A stretch of DNA of 64,000 nucleotides, taken from the NCBI GenBank assembly GCA_965237485.1, contig CBDEFQ010000009.1:1240001-1304000 (forward strand). The letters run 5' to 3'. The stretch comes from JAAELZ01 sp965237485 (GTDB taxonomy: Bacteria; Pseudomonadota; Gammaproteobacteria; Arenicellales; Poriferihabitantaceae). Shown here piece by piece: positions 8,811-18,484 of the stretch (the first letter of the stretch is position 1; each line of letters begins with the position of its first letter). A program made the position numbers and the translations under genes. The notes under the pieces are model-generated. The model did no database searches, was not told the DNA's origin, and saw only the letters and a list, made by a program, of their open reading frames with translations.

Positions 8811-9600
8811 ATGCTTAAAAAGGCAAAAATGCTGGTTACAAAACTCATGTTATTGAGCTGCGCAACGGTGTTTTCTAGCTTTGTGCTAGCGGACGTTACG
8901 CTGACTTATGCGGGAGCAAAGGAAATAACTAAGTTCCATATTGCTAACGGCAAGCTCAGCATAGAAGTGGGAGGCGAAGCCGGCGACGGGGGTATGTTTT
9001 ATGATCAAAAAACAGATCCGTTGTATGCCATCCAACACAGTGAGAAGCAGTACATCGAAATGGAGAAGATGGTTGAGCAAATGAGCGGCATGAAAAGCCA
9101 AATGCAGCAAATGTTTGATGAACAAATGGCGGGAATGAGCGAAGCAGAAAAAGCCCAAATGAAGGCGATGATGGGTAACGCCTTGGGCGGGTTATTAGGA
9201 AATGATGACGAATCCGAAGAGCAAACTAAAACGCAATTCACGTTATACCGGCGAAAAAGAGAAAATGGGCGAATATGAGTGTGAAAAAGTAGATATGGTG
9301 CTTGGAAACGGCGAACAAAGACAAGTATGTGTTGCGCCAGCTCAAAGCTTAGGAATAAGTACAAATGATGAAGGGGTTTTGCACGCAATGATGAAAAAAA
9401 TGGCTGGTTTATCTGACAAGATTAGTCAGTTTTCGGGTAAGTATTCCTTCGGCTTTGTCGGCGACTTTAAGGAAGTGCTAGTGCGCTCTTATGCTTTGGA
9501 TAAAATGCAATTAAGCGCAGTAGATGAGCTCTCGATACCGGTAGAGTCTATGCGAGTACCAGAAAATTATTCAGCCGCAGAAATTGTGCCCTCAATGTAA
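8811..9600 (+). pseudogene. Exported DUF4412-like protein, frameshifted
   Basis: The first frame (8811-9278) encodes a signal peptide (about residues 1-27, ending FSSFVLA), a beta-rich segment and a Met/Gln/Glu-rich helix, then drifts into a basic out-of-frame tail. The next frame resumes at about 9240 (RYTGEKEKMGEYECEKVDM) and runs to 9600. The combined product would be about 260 residues and reads like a DUF4412-type periplasmic protein. A one-base indel near 9235-9250 explains the break. A strong promoter and clean flanks suggest a recent mutation or a sequencing error. Confidence 0.65.
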
Positions 9601-9613
9601 TATGAGGTAAAGC

Positions 9614-10150
9614 CTAGCGCGTATCGCTGTCGAGGCCAGTATCTGTGTGTGGGTAGGCAAATTGTACATATAATGCTCCTGAACCGCCGTCGACTACCCT
9701 AGCTGAGCAATACGCTACGGTATAGGGGTAGCCGATCAATATTGATTCAGATAAATCTTTAATAACAGGCCTATTATCTGAGCGTAAGCCTTTGCCGTGG
9801 ATGATCAGTGCGTATATTGCTTCATCTTGGCGGCATTCGGTTAAAAATGTGTTTAGCGCACGCTCGGCTTGGTTATGCCGGTACCCATGTAAATCAATTT
9901 GCGCATCAAACGCGTCGAATTGACCTTTCCTTAAACTGCTCAAAACCTTTTTTTGTTGGCCGACGCGCAGGAAGAATAAGTCAGATGCGTTGCGTTCATT
10001 GCGTATTGCGATTTCCACCTTTGCATTGTGAATGGGTGAAGTAACAGCGGGCGGAGCAGTGATTCGGTGATAACTAGGCGCTATTTTGTCCTTTTTTATC
10101 GGCTTAACGTCTTGCATTGCCCGCTTAAAATCAATGTCGTTTTCCATCAC
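9614..10150 (-). CDS. Smr domain protein (SmrA-like)
   Basis: 178 residues. The Smr fold occupies about residues 80-170, with IDLHGYRHNQAERAL and IIHGKGLRS, the two conserved HG-containing motifs of the MutS2-related Smr domain. Stand-alone Smr proteins in Gammaproteobacteria are nucleases: SmrA acts on DNA in vitro and SmrB cleaves mRNA at collided ribosomes. The N-terminal extension of about 75 residues is charged. The sequence alone does not settle which paralogue this is. Confidence 0.8.
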   Translation of the reverse strand: MMENDIDFKRAMQDVKPIKKDKIAPSYHRITAPPAVTSPIHNAKVEIAIRNERNASDLFFLRVGQQKKVLSSLRKGQFDAFDAQIDLHGYRHNQAERALNTFLTECRQDEAIYALIIHGKGLRSDNRPVIKDLSESILIGYPYTVAYCSARVVDGGSGALYVQFAYPHTDTGLDSDTR

Positions 10151-10159
10151 GCCTTAAAA

Positions 10160-11113
10160 CTATTGCTTCAAAAAGCGTTCTGCGTCGAGAGCTGCCATAC
10201 AGCCCGTGCCAGCTGAGGTGACGGCTTGACGATAAACGTGGTCCATAACATCTCCAGCCGCAAAGACACCTGATTTCGATGTGGCTGTTGCGTCCCCACT
10301 GGTGCCGCCTTTGACGGTGATATAGCCGCCTTGCATATCCAGCTGACCGTTGAAAATTTGAGTGTTTGGCGAGTGTCCGATTGCGATGAAGACACCCATT
10401 AACTCGTGATCAGCAGTTGTATTGTCAATTTTGCTTTTTATGCGCATGCCCGTCACCCCAGAATCATCACCTAGCACTTCATCCAATTGATTATTCCACT
10501 GGATAGAAATATTCCCTCCGTTTTGTTTGGTCTTCGCCATCAAATGATCGATCAAAATAGCCTCTGCGCGCAATTCGTCACGGCGATGCACCAAGGTAAC
10601 TTCAGATGCAATATTAGATAAATACAGGGCTTCTTCAACCGCCGTATTGCCGCCACCTATAACAGCTACCTTTTGGTTGCGGTAAAAAAATCCGTCACAA
10701 GTGGCGCAGGCAGAAACACCTTTGCCTTTAAACGCTTCTTCTGACTCAAGCCCTAAATATTTAGCAGAGGCCCCGGTAGCAATAATTAACGCATCACAGG
10801 TGTAGGTAACTCGGTCTCCTTGTAAGCTGTAGGGCTTGGAATCGAAATCGACAGTGTGTATATGGTCGCTGATAATCTGAGTGTCAAAACGCTCAACTTG
10901 TTTGAGCATATGATCCATCAACTCAGGCCCTTGAATGCCCTCGGCCTCACCCGGCCAGTTATCGACGTCGGTTGTGGTGGTTAGTTGCCCACCTTGCTCA
11001 AGACCAGTGATCAATACAGGTTTAAGGTTGGCACGGGCCGCATAAAGGGCGGCGGTGTATCCTGCGGGACCGGAGCCAAGGATAAGCAGCTTGTGGTGGT
11101 TGAGGTCAGACAT
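10160..11113 (-). CDS. trxB: Thioredoxin reductase
   Basis: 317 residues from the ATG at 11113 (MSDLNHHKLL); an in-frame extension to 11161 is unlikely because the FAD-binding segment should lie near the N-terminus. FAD motif LGSGPAGYTAAL at residues 12-23, redox-active CATC at 136-139, NADPH-binding VIGGGNTAVEEALYL, and C-terminal AAGDVMD. It reduces thioredoxin with NADPH in the cytoplasm. Divergent from ftsK, an arrangement related to the trxB-lrp-ftsK region of enterics but without lrp. Confidence 0.97.
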   Translation of the reverse strand: MSDLNHHKLLILGSGPAGYTAALYAARANLKPVLITGLEQGGQLTTTTDVDNWPGEAEGIQGPELMDHMLKQVERFDTQIISDHIHTVDFDSKPYSLQGDRVTYTCDALIIATGASAKYLGLESEEAFKGKGVSACATCDGFFYRNQKVAVIGGGNTAVEEALYLSNIASEVTLVHRRDELRAEAILIDHLMAKTKQNGGNISIQWNNQLDEVLGDDSGVTGMRIKSKIDNTTADHELMGVFIAIGHSPNTQIFNGQLDMQGGYITVKGGTSGDATATSKSGVFAAGDVMDHVYRQAVTSAGTGCMAALDAERFLKQ

Positions 11114-11374
11114 AGATAATTTTGGGGAATCGGATGGGCGAATTGTACTTAGCCAAACCACATATTGGTAGAAGCTTATTAGCCCATAGGGGGATAATTG
11201 TGAAGTGCTAAATTGATTGTCTAGTTTGCCCTGAATGAGCCTGCCTTACATCAGGCAAAGGACTATGCTTGAGGTAACTCGGTGTAAATCAAACCTTTGT
11301 ACTATAGTGCTTTCTTTATCAAATCCTGACCTACGACATGATAAAATAACGCCAATTTATTTTTCTTAATTCCT

Positions 11375-13708
11375 GTGGCTAAGTCCAGTCCAAAAAAGAG
11401 ATTCAAAGGTGATAAAGTTTCACCATTAAAGAGCAAACTCAGCATTAAAACAGAGCAAGTCTCCATCGTTTTTCGTGAAGGTGGGTTACTGCTGCTTGCG
11501 GCTGCCGCTTTTTATTTGTTTATCTCTTTGATTTCATATGCGGCTAAAGACCCCGGGCCGTTTCAAATTGGCGGCCAGACTCCGGTAGCAAATTGGGGCG
11601 GGGCTGTAGGTGCATGGGTAGCCGACTTTATGTTTAATATGTTCGGCAAGATGGCTTATTTAGTCATCGTCTTAACTGGGATAGCAGCATGGCGAATTAT
11701 CGATGGAAAAACCGAGCATAGAGAGCTCAGTATTAGCCGTATATTGCTGCCTATCTTAGGTTTCGTTTTTGCGATGACCGGCGCTACTGGTTTGGATAGC
11801 CTGTATTTCGAAAACCCACAATCATTACCGTATGTTTCTGGCGGTGTAGTCGGTGACTTAACCACGGCGAGCTTATTACCAAAGTTCGGGATAGTTGGCG
11901 CAACTTTGTTGACTTTAGGCATGTTGCTTTCGGGTATTACGTTGGTCACAAGATTGTCATGGTTTAAATTAATGGAGCGGGCAGGGGCCAGAGGTTTTGG
12001 TGTAATAGCATACATTCAATCGAAGTTTGCGAATGCCAGTGACTCCATTAGAGGTATGCAGGAGCGCAAGCGCAGAATCGAAACAGTAAGCAGTATTAGG
12101 CGAAATATCAGCGAGAAAAAAGCGCCAAAAATAGAGCCTAAAGTTGAAGCACCAATAATTAGCCAACGTGTAGAACGTGAAAGGCAGATGCCGTTGTTTA
12201 AGTCCGATACCGGAGAGACCTTACCGCCGCTGAGCTTGCTCGACCCTATTGTGAAAGAAGAGCACGGCTATTCCAAGCAAGAACTGGAGATGATGTCGTC
12301 CTTGCTGGTTAAAAAGCTTAAAGATTTTAATATCGATATCACAGTTGAAAGCATTCAACCTGGTCCGGTTATCACGCGGTTTGAGATTGAACTTGCACCG
12401 GGTATTAAGGCGGCAACTGTTGTCGGATTAGCTAAAGACTTAGCGCGCGCCTTGTCTGTGGTTAGCATACGCGTTGTACAAAATATTCCCGGCAAGCCCT
12501 ATCTGGGTATAGAGATACCGAATCAAACGCGAGAGATCGTGTATTTGCTAGATTCGCTATCCTCAGAAGCTTATGAAAAGGCGAATGGGCCGCTTCCGAT
12601 TGTTCTAGGTAAGGACATCGCAGGTGAGTCCATCGTAACTGATATTTCAAAAGCGCCGCATTTGTTGGTGGCGGGAACCACCGGTTCGGGTAAGTCGGTT
12701 TGTATTAATACGCTGATTATGAGCTTAGTCTATAAGCGTACACCCGAAGAGGTGCGCATGATTATGGTTGACCCTAAGTTGTTGGAGTTATCGGTGTACG
12801 AAGATATTCCGCATTTGTTAACTCCAGTGGTAACCGACATGAAGAAAGCGGCCAACGCCTTGCACTGGTGTATTGGCGAAATGGATAGACGATTTAGAAT
12901 GTTGGCGGCAGTCGGGGTTAGAAATTTAGGCAGCTACAATTCAAAAGTGAGCGCGGCGATCAAAAAGGGCCAACCGATAGAAGACCCATTGTTTGAAATT
13001 GACCCTTTAATGCCCGAGTTACCAGTTCCAACTTTGGAAAAATTGCCTTATATCGTGGTTATTGTTGATGAGTTGGCAGACTTGATGATGATCACCAAGA
13101 AGAAAATCGAAGAAGTTATCATTCGCATTGCTCAAAGAGCACGTGCTGCAGGTATTCACCTTGTATTGGCTACACAGAGGCCTTCTGTTGATGTAGTAAC
13201 TGGGTTGATGAAAGCTAACGTGCCAAGCCGAATCGCCTTTCAGGTGTCTTCTCGCGCCGACTCGAGGGTAATATTAGATGAGATGGGAGCGGAGCAGCTA
13301 TTAGGGCAGGGTGATATGTTATTCATGCCACCTGGGACGGCACTACCCGTGCGCGTGCATGGCGCTTTTGTTTCTGATGAGGAAGTCAAACGTATTACGA
13401 ACCATTTAAGACAAATGGGTAAACCTGTTTATATTGATGAGATTACACAAGGCGCGGCAACTGATTTTGCGGGCGGCGAGGGTGGCAACGGAGAAGACGG
13501 TGAGGAACAAGATGACCTATATGACCGTGCTGTATTTTTTGTTACTAAAGAACGCAAAGCTTCGATCTCAGCGGTACAACGCTATCTGCGGGTTGGTTAT
13601 AACCGCGCTGCCAGGATGATTGAAACGATGGAAAACACAGGGATTGTTGGCCCACTTGAGCATGGTAAGCGTGAAATACTTGCGCCTCCACCGCCAGAGT
13701 TGGATTGA
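11375..13708 (+). CDS. ftsK: DNA translocase FtsK
   Basis: 777 residues, GTG start. Four membrane segments lie within about residues 35-195, followed by a short charged linker; this is the compact Pseudomonas-like form, not the long E. coli form. The motor domain has Walker A AGTTGSGKSV, Walker B IVVIVDELADLMM and the segment LATQRPSVDVVTG. The C-terminal winged-helix gamma domain (FVTKERKASISAVQRYLRVGYN) reads KOPS sites and activates XerCD at dif. It couples division to chromosome dimer resolution at the septum. Confidence 0.97.
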   Translation: MAKSSPKKRFKGDKVSPLKSKLSIKTEQVSIVFREGGLLLLAAAAFYLFISLISYAAKDPGPFQIGGQTPVANWGGAVGAWVADFMFNMFGKMAYLVIVLTGIAAWRIIDGKTEHRELSISRILLPILGFVFAMTGATGLDSLYFENPQSLPYVSGGVVGDLTTASLLPKFGIVGATLLTLGMLLSGITLVTRLSWFKLMERAGARGFGVIAYIQSKFANASDSIRGMQERKRRIETVSSIRRNISEKKAPKIEPKVEAPIISQRVERERQMPLFKSDTGETLPPLSLLDPIVKEEHGYSKQELEMMSSLLVKKLKDFNIDITVESIQPGPVITRFEIELAPGIKAATVVGLAKDLARALSVVSIRVVQNIPGKPYLGIEIPNQTREIVYLLDSLSSEAYEKANGPLPIVLGKDIAGESIVTDISKAPHLLVAGTTGSGKSVCINTLIMSLVYKRTPEEVRMIMVDPKLLELSVYEDIPHLLTPVVTDMKKAANALHWCIGEMDRRFRMLAAVGVRNLGSYNSKVSAAIKKGQPIEDPLFEIDPLMPELPVPTLEKLPYIVVIVDELADLMMITKKKIEEVIIRIAQRARAAGIHLVLATQRPSVDVVTGLMKANVPSRIAFQVSSRADSRVILDEMGAEQLLGQGDMLFMPPGTALPVRVHGAFVSDEEVKRITNHLRQMGKPVYIDEITQGAATDFAGGEGGNGEDGEEQDDLYDRAVFFVTKERKASISAVQRYLRVGYNRAARMIETMENTGIVGPLEHGKREILAPPPPELD

Positions 13709-13723
13709 CCAAATAGTATTGGC

Positions 13724-14500
13724 TTAGTTTACTTTGTAATCGTAGTTAATTATCAGCGGAGAGTGGTCCGAAAAGCGTTCATCTCGATAAACATTGCTTG
13801 ACTGTACCGTGCCTTGCAAACTATCTGAAATAACGTGGTAATCAATACGCCAACCGGTGTTATTGGCCCAAGCTTGCCCGCGATTGGACCACCAAGTATA
13901 GGTCTCGGGCTGTTGTTCAATTTCACGAAACGCATCTTTATAGCCGCCTTCGGAAAAAACGATATCAAGCCATGCGCGTTCTTCAGGTAAAAATCCAGAA
14001 TTCTTTTGATTGCCGCGCCAATTTTTGATGTCCTCTTTGGTGTGTGCGATATTCCAATCACCACAAATAACGATGTCTCTGCCAGTGGCGGCTTTTTGTT
14101 TGAGATAGGGTAAGAAAAAATCCATCATTTCATACTTAAAAACCTGACGCTCTTCTTTGGATGAACCTGAAGGTAGATATAAAGAAGCGACGCTAAGGTT
14201 TCCAACTTGCACTTCAAGATATCGACCCTCGTTGTCATAGCTTGGTTGGTCTAAGCCTACGATCACTTTATCTATCGGGTGCTTGGAGTAAACCGCTACC
14301 CCGCTATAACCCTTTTTTTGGGCATCAAAATAATGGCAGTGATACCCCGAGGGGTGAAATACTTCGTCGCCAAGTTGATCAACCTGTGCTTTGGTTTCTT
14401 GAATACAGACAAAGTCAGCTTGTTCCTTTTTCAGCCATTCGAAAAAACCCTTGCGAGCGGCAGCGCGGATGCCGTTGGTATTAACAGAAATTATTTTCAT
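13724..14500 (-). CDS. xthA: Exodeoxyribonuclease III
   Basis: 258 residues. Endonuclease/exonuclease/phosphatase fold with the motifs SVNTNGIRAA, CIQETKAQ, ICGDWNIAH, WRIDYHV and FSDHSPLI, covering the metal-binding Glu, the catalytic Asp-Asn and the terminal Asp-His pair. It acts as an AP endonuclease and 3'-5' exonuclease in base excision repair. Convergent with ftsK, with 15 bp between the stops. Confidence 0.94.
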   Translation of the reverse strand: MKIISVNTNGIRAAARKGFFEWLKKEQADFVCIQETKAQVDQLGDEVFHPSGYHCHYFDAQKKGYSGVAVYSKHPIDKVIVGLDQPSYDNEGRYLEVQVGNLSVASLYLPSGSSKEERQVFKYEMMDFFLPYLKQKAATGRDIVICGDWNIAHTKEDIKNWRGNQKNSGFLPEERAWLDIVFSEGGYKDAFREIEQQPETYTWWSNRGQAWANNTGWRIDYHVISDSLQGTVQSSNVYRDERFSDHSPLIINYDYKVN

Positions 14501-14509
14501 GTAACTTGA

Positions 14510-17179
14510 TTAAAAATTCAGAGAGATATCTTTGTGGCTAGATAAGCATCTAGCGGTAAATTTTGCTTGGCTTTCGGTTAGTTTAGCCTGTGATCTAAGG
14601 CCGATGCTACTGGAGATAGCTTTTTTGTATGCGATGAGGCCTGGTTTAAGTTCTTCAGCAGCACGTTTACGCCACTGCATTTCGTTGTCAAGTTCTGCTT
14701 TCATCTCGTCCAATTTTTCAATTGCCGCTTTACGCGCGGTTGCGTCTTCACCCTTTTTCAGAATTCTTCGCGCTTTGCTGAGGTGAACTTTAATTGCGCT
14801 AGCTCCTTTAATTTCACCGAGTTGTTTCTCCACAAGTTTGATTTCCTGCATCACATGCTCAGCTGGTTCATTAAGGATTAGCAAGTGTAGCTTCGGATAG
14901 GCCGGTTCGATAATATCTAATTTAGCGGCGTCATTCACGATAGCCAGTAATTGAGCTAAAGTCTCATAAGCGCTATCTGCGTTGTTATAGTATTGATTAC
15001 GATTTTTAGTCAGTTCACTGCTAAGCACCACGTACTTCTCATGGGCTGGCTCCCACTCGGTGGGTATAGTACCTTGCCATTGGGTGATAGATTTATTGAG
15101 TTTTACTATGCTGCTCTCAAGCTTACTTACTTGACCTGAATTATCTTCACTACTGTAGGACAGGCTTTTAACTTCAGCATTAAATTTCTTAATTGCATTG
15201 TTAGCCTCAAAGATTTGCCTTTGGACGCCTCTGGTGCTTTGAAGAATAGGTCGATATTCGGCCTCGTATTCGCCCACTGCTTCTCGAGCAGCAATAATAT
15301 TCTGCATCATGTTTTGAGCCATTGCAGCTTGTTCTAAGCTTTGTTTAAAGCGGTCCTGTAAAGAGCTTGGCAAATAGCTAATATCTAACTGATTAGCCCC
15401 TTGCAGAGCATTGTTAATGGTTGTGTTGTTATTAGCGTATTGGCCTTCAGCGTACTCTTCCAGACATAGCTGAAGTTTCGGGTTTATGGGTGGCGGTGCC
15501 GTTTCTGATAATAAATGGGTACGGTTGGGCAAGTAATTTACTAGGCTAGGGAAGTAACCAGCTATTGCTAAGCCCACTAGCTGCAATACAATAAATGCGG
15601 CAGCGCCTTTGTAGATATCTATAGTTTCGATCACCTTGTCAGCAACACCACGTAAATAAAATAAAGCGAAGCCAAATGGCGGAGTTAGGAAAGAAGTTTG
15701 TATATTAAGACCCACCATGACACCTAGCCATACAGCAGTAATATTAGCTTCTGGATTGGCTAACAAAATAGGCGCAACGATGGGCACAACCACAACCGCA
15801 ATTTCTATAAAATCTAAGAAAAAGCCGAGTAAAAATATAACCAGCATTACTACTATAAACTGTGACCAGAAGCCGCCTGGCAAGCCAGTTAGATATTCTT
15901 TTACCAATTCTTCACCGCCAAATGCCCGGAACGCGGAAGTCAGCATCGCGGCGCCAATTAGGATGATGAAGACCATCGAAGTGGTTTTGGCGGTTTCTAT
16001 CATTACGCCTCGTAGCGTGTCGTCAATTTTGTATGTGCGCCAAGCACTCCACAAAATGGATACTAATAATATCGAAACCACCACCACCGCCGCGTTGACC
16101 CAAAACTGATCTTGGCTAGTCTGAATGTTTTTAATGTTGATGTCGTTGGTATTGACGATATACACAATCGCTATTGTTGCCACTAGAGCGATAATAGCTG
16201 GAAGGTATTTTTTAGATTGACCGTCGAACAGGCGATAGCCAGCCATAATCATCGCGCCTATTGCGCCTATAGAGCCTGCTTGATTTACCGTAGCAACGCC
16301 GGTAATAATTGAACCAAGCACAACGAAAATTAGGGTTAGTGGTGGCACTAAAGCTAAAAATACTTTGCCTGCGAATTTAGAGTCATACTCACCTTCGTAG
16401 GGCACGGGTGGGGCTAATTCAGGCTTAATTCGCGCAGCAATCAAAATGTAAAGCATGTATATGCCGACTAAAATAATACCCGGCACTAACGCCCCCATGA
16501 ACATGTTCCCGGCACTAGCTGATACAACATCAAACTGCGATGGCATCGAAAATTCGCCAGTGGCCGTGCGGTATAGTTCTTTACGGGCAGTATTGGCTTG
16601 ATCAGCTGCATTAGATAGTTGATCGGCAAGAATGATCAGCACAATGGAAGGCGGAATAATTTGTCCCAAGGTGCCAGAGGCGCAAATTGTGCCGCACGCC
16701 AATGATTTGGAATAATTGTTTCGTAACATGGCGGGCAATGAGATTAGCCCCATTGCAATAACCGTTGCGCCAACGATGCCAGTAGTCGCGGCCAACAAAG
16801 CCCCCACAAACACTACGGATATACCTAAGCCGCCGGGAACTGGCCCAAATAGTTGGGCCATAGCCACCAGCAAATCCTCTGCAATTTTTGAGCGTTGCAA
16901 CATAATGCCCATAAATATAAACAGCGGAATGGCAATGAGGGTATCACGCTCTACCAACCAATAGAGGCTTCTGAAATTAGTTACCCCCGCACTGAGCCAC
17001 TGAACGGGCCCGTCTTGAGCAAAATAAGCGCTTGGATCGCCCGCAAATAAGTAACCTGATCCTGCAGCCAATCCGATAGTTATAATGGCGGAGCCCGGTA
17101 AAGCAAACGCTACGGGAAATCCAGCTGTCAATGCAAAAATCATTGACAACAATAATAAGCCCAAGAATAACAATTCCAT
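14510..17179 (-). CDS. dctM: TRAP transporter large permease with long C-terminal helical extension
   Basis: 889 residues. About residues 1-560 form the DctM membrane domain, with the hallmarks FPVAFALPGSA, IPLFIFMGIM, CASGTLGQIIPPSIVLIIL and FLTPPFGFALFYLRG. The last 324 or so residues are hydrophilic and rich in Glu, Lys, Gln and Ala (for example QSLEQAAMAQNMMQNIIAA), predicted mostly helical or coiled-coil, and are not part of a normal DctM. This permease drives Na+-coupled uptake with DctQ and DctP. The ATG overlaps the dctQ stop by one base, so the two are translationally coupled. The frame is uninterrupted, so the extension is a true fusion or extension. Confidence 0.9.
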   Translation of the reverse strand: MELLFLGLLLLSMIFALTAGFPVAFALPGSAIITIGLAAGSGYLFAGDPSAYFAQDGPVQWLSAGVTNFRSLYWLVERDTLIAIPLFIFMGIMLQRSKIAEDLLVAMAQLFGPVPGGLGISVVFVGALLAATTGIVGATVIAMGLISLPAMLRNNYSKSLACGTICASGTLGQIIPPSIVLIILADQLSNAADQANTARKELYRTATGEFSMPSQFDVVSASAGNMFMGALVPGIILVGIYMLYILIAARIKPELAPPVPYEGEYDSKFAGKVFLALVPPLTLIFVVLGSIITGVATVNQAGSIGAIGAMIMAGYRLFDGQSKKYLPAIIALVATIAIVYIVNTNDINIKNIQTSQDQFWVNAAVVVVSILLVSILWSAWRTYKIDDTLRGVMIETAKTTSMVFIILIGAAMLTSAFRAFGGEELVKEYLTGLPGGFWSQFIVVMLVIFLLGFFLDFIEIAVVVVPIVAPILLANPEANITAVWLGVMVGLNIQTSFLTPPFGFALFYLRGVADKVIETIDIYKGAAAFIVLQLVGLAIAGYFPSLVNYLPNRTHLLSETAPPPINPKLQLCLEEYAEGQYANNNTTINNALQGANQLDISYLPSSLQDRFKQSLEQAAMAQNMMQNIIAAREAVGEYEAEYRPILQSTRGVQRQIFEANNAIKKFNAEVKSLSYSSEDNSGQVSKLESSIVKLNKSITQWQGTIPTEWEPAHEKYVVLSSELTKNRNQYYNNADSAYETLAQLLAIVNDAAKLDIIEPAYPKLHLLILNEPAEHVMQEIKLVEKQLGEIKGASAIKVHLSKARRILKKGEDATARKAAIEKLDEMKAELDNEMQWRKRAAEELKPGLIAYKKAISSSIGLRSQAKLTESQAKFTARCLSSHKDISLNF

Positions 17180-18186
17180 TAAGCTTGAACCTCATTTTCA
17201 GTAGCACTCTCTTCGCCTGAAGATGCCGTTAATACGTGCACACTGCTAAGGAAATAAGCAGTGAATTGCATGGCCATACTGACAGCGAACACTATCAAGA
17301 ACCCGGCCATTAAATATTTCACATACATACCATAACCGCTTTGAGAAACTTCAAAATTGATGATGGGAGCGATCAAGCTACTTTGCTTGCTACTCATGCC
17401 CAAACTAAGAATGGTCCAGCAGACGGGAAGGCCTAGAAATAGTGAACCCAGTGCATTGGTCCAGGCTTTACCGCGGGCCGAAAATTTCTCATAGAGCACA
17501 TCAACTCTTACGTGCCCACCTTCAACAAGTGTGTATGCGCTGGAGAACAGGAATAGCGCGGCATACCAGTACCTGACTAAATCCCCCATAAAGGCTTGTT
17601 CGTACGAAAATACGAACCGTGAGATTACAATGCCAAATTCGGCTATAACAACCAGTGCTGCCAGCCACATAAATCCTAAAGAACGGCTATACGCCGCGAT
17701 TACAAATGAAATAGCAATTAGCGGGTAATGAAGGTAAGTGCCTCTAGTACGCGCTTGATCTAGCAGCGAAGAAATACGACTGCCTACTAGTGGCTCAAGG
17801 AAGTTTTCAACCCGCAAAAATGAAACTACAGCATCTGCTAAACCAGTTAAAAATATTGCCCAGAATGCAGCGCGAATGAAATAGCTTGTCCAGCTAGAAT
17901 AGAGCTTAGATTCGGCTGTGAGACTGATCAGTGGTGTTTTAAACGTATATACGATGAGGCCAATAATCGTTGCGATGTAGATGCCTAGCATGATTAAGCC
18001 TTGGTATGTCCGTGCTCCCGTTAAGGCATTGCTACCCAAGAAATAGTGGCCGGTGCTTTCGCTTAGAGAGGGCCAACCCAACCAAAAGATTAAGTATCGT
18101 GAAATTAGAAAAAGCATCAGCAACGCCATTGAGAGTTGGCCGAGAACTCTAAGAAGCTGCTTCGTTTGGTGATTATTCAATATCAC
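17179..18186 (-). CDS. dctQ: TRAP transporter small permease, enlarged
   Basis: 335 residues, roughly twice the usual DctQ. The C-terminal half carries the DctQ-type four-helix domain (about residues 160-320), including EGGHVRVDVLYEKFSARGKAW, typical of the family. The N-terminal half adds several more membrane segments. DctQ bridges DctM and the binding protein. It lies upstream of dctM in the operon; a structured repeat and a terminator separate it from dctP. Confidence 0.85.
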   Translation of the reverse strand: MILNNHQTKQLLRVLGQLSMALLMLFLISRYLIFWLGWPSLSESTGHYFLGSNALTGARTYQGLIMLGIYIATIIGLIVYTFKTPLISLTAESKLYSSWTSYFIRAAFWAIFLTGLADAVVSFLRVENFLEPLVGSRISSLLDQARTRGTYLHYPLIAISFVIAAYSRSLGFMWLAALVVIAEFGIVISRFVFSYEQAFMGDLVRYWYAALFLFSSAYTLVEGGHVRVDVLYEKFSARGKAWTNALGSLFLGLPVCWTILSLGMSSKQSSLIAPIINFEVSQSGYGMYVKYLMAGFLIVFAVSMAMQFTAYFLSSVHVLTASSGEESATENEVQA

Positions 18187-18212
18187 TAGATTTAAACTAT
18201 TTAATACACTAC

Positions 18213-18483
18213 ACTAGTACACTGTCCAGACCAAATTGATGGATTCAGTGAGATTGTCCGCGTTCATGGCAAGGCGCGTCTTGCAGCGAATGGTGTTCCC
18301 TTTGCAAAACGCGCAACGCAGCCCATGGACGCGGACAAGCTCACCCAAAGGGCACTACCATGGCGTCCCGCAGCTGCGTTGCAGTGCTTATTAAGGGAAT
18401 AACCATTAATTGCGTACTGCGTCTTATTGCAAAACACCATGGTAGTGCTGAATCCATCAATTTGGTCTGGACAGTGTACTAGT
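18213..18483 (+). repeat. Structured repeat S1 (271 bp, multi-stem)
   Basis: The outer inverted repeat is perfect over 36 bp: 18213-18248 pairs with 18448-18483. Inside are three more stems: 18248-18269 with 18323-18344, the hairpin GCGCGT/ACGCGC (18274-18279 with 18309-18314), and a perfect 12-bp stem 18352-18363 with 18437-18448 enclosing a smaller GCAGT/ACTGC stem. A homologous element, S2, sits at 58918-59181 with the same architecture but a different outer arm. A short frame inside it is not a gene. It lies between dctP and dctQ. Confidence 0.85.
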
Positions 18484-18484
18484 A

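Noticed and set aside
15717..16109. 130-codon open frame antisense to dctM
   Set aside because: It overlaps conserved membrane segments of dctM; composition (Thr, Ile, Ser runs) is that of an antisense shadow.
18213..18483. S1 and S2 as integron attC sites
   Set aside because: Self-complementary arms fit, but there is no integrase or cassette array, the elements are much larger than attC sites, and no core-site sequences were recognised.
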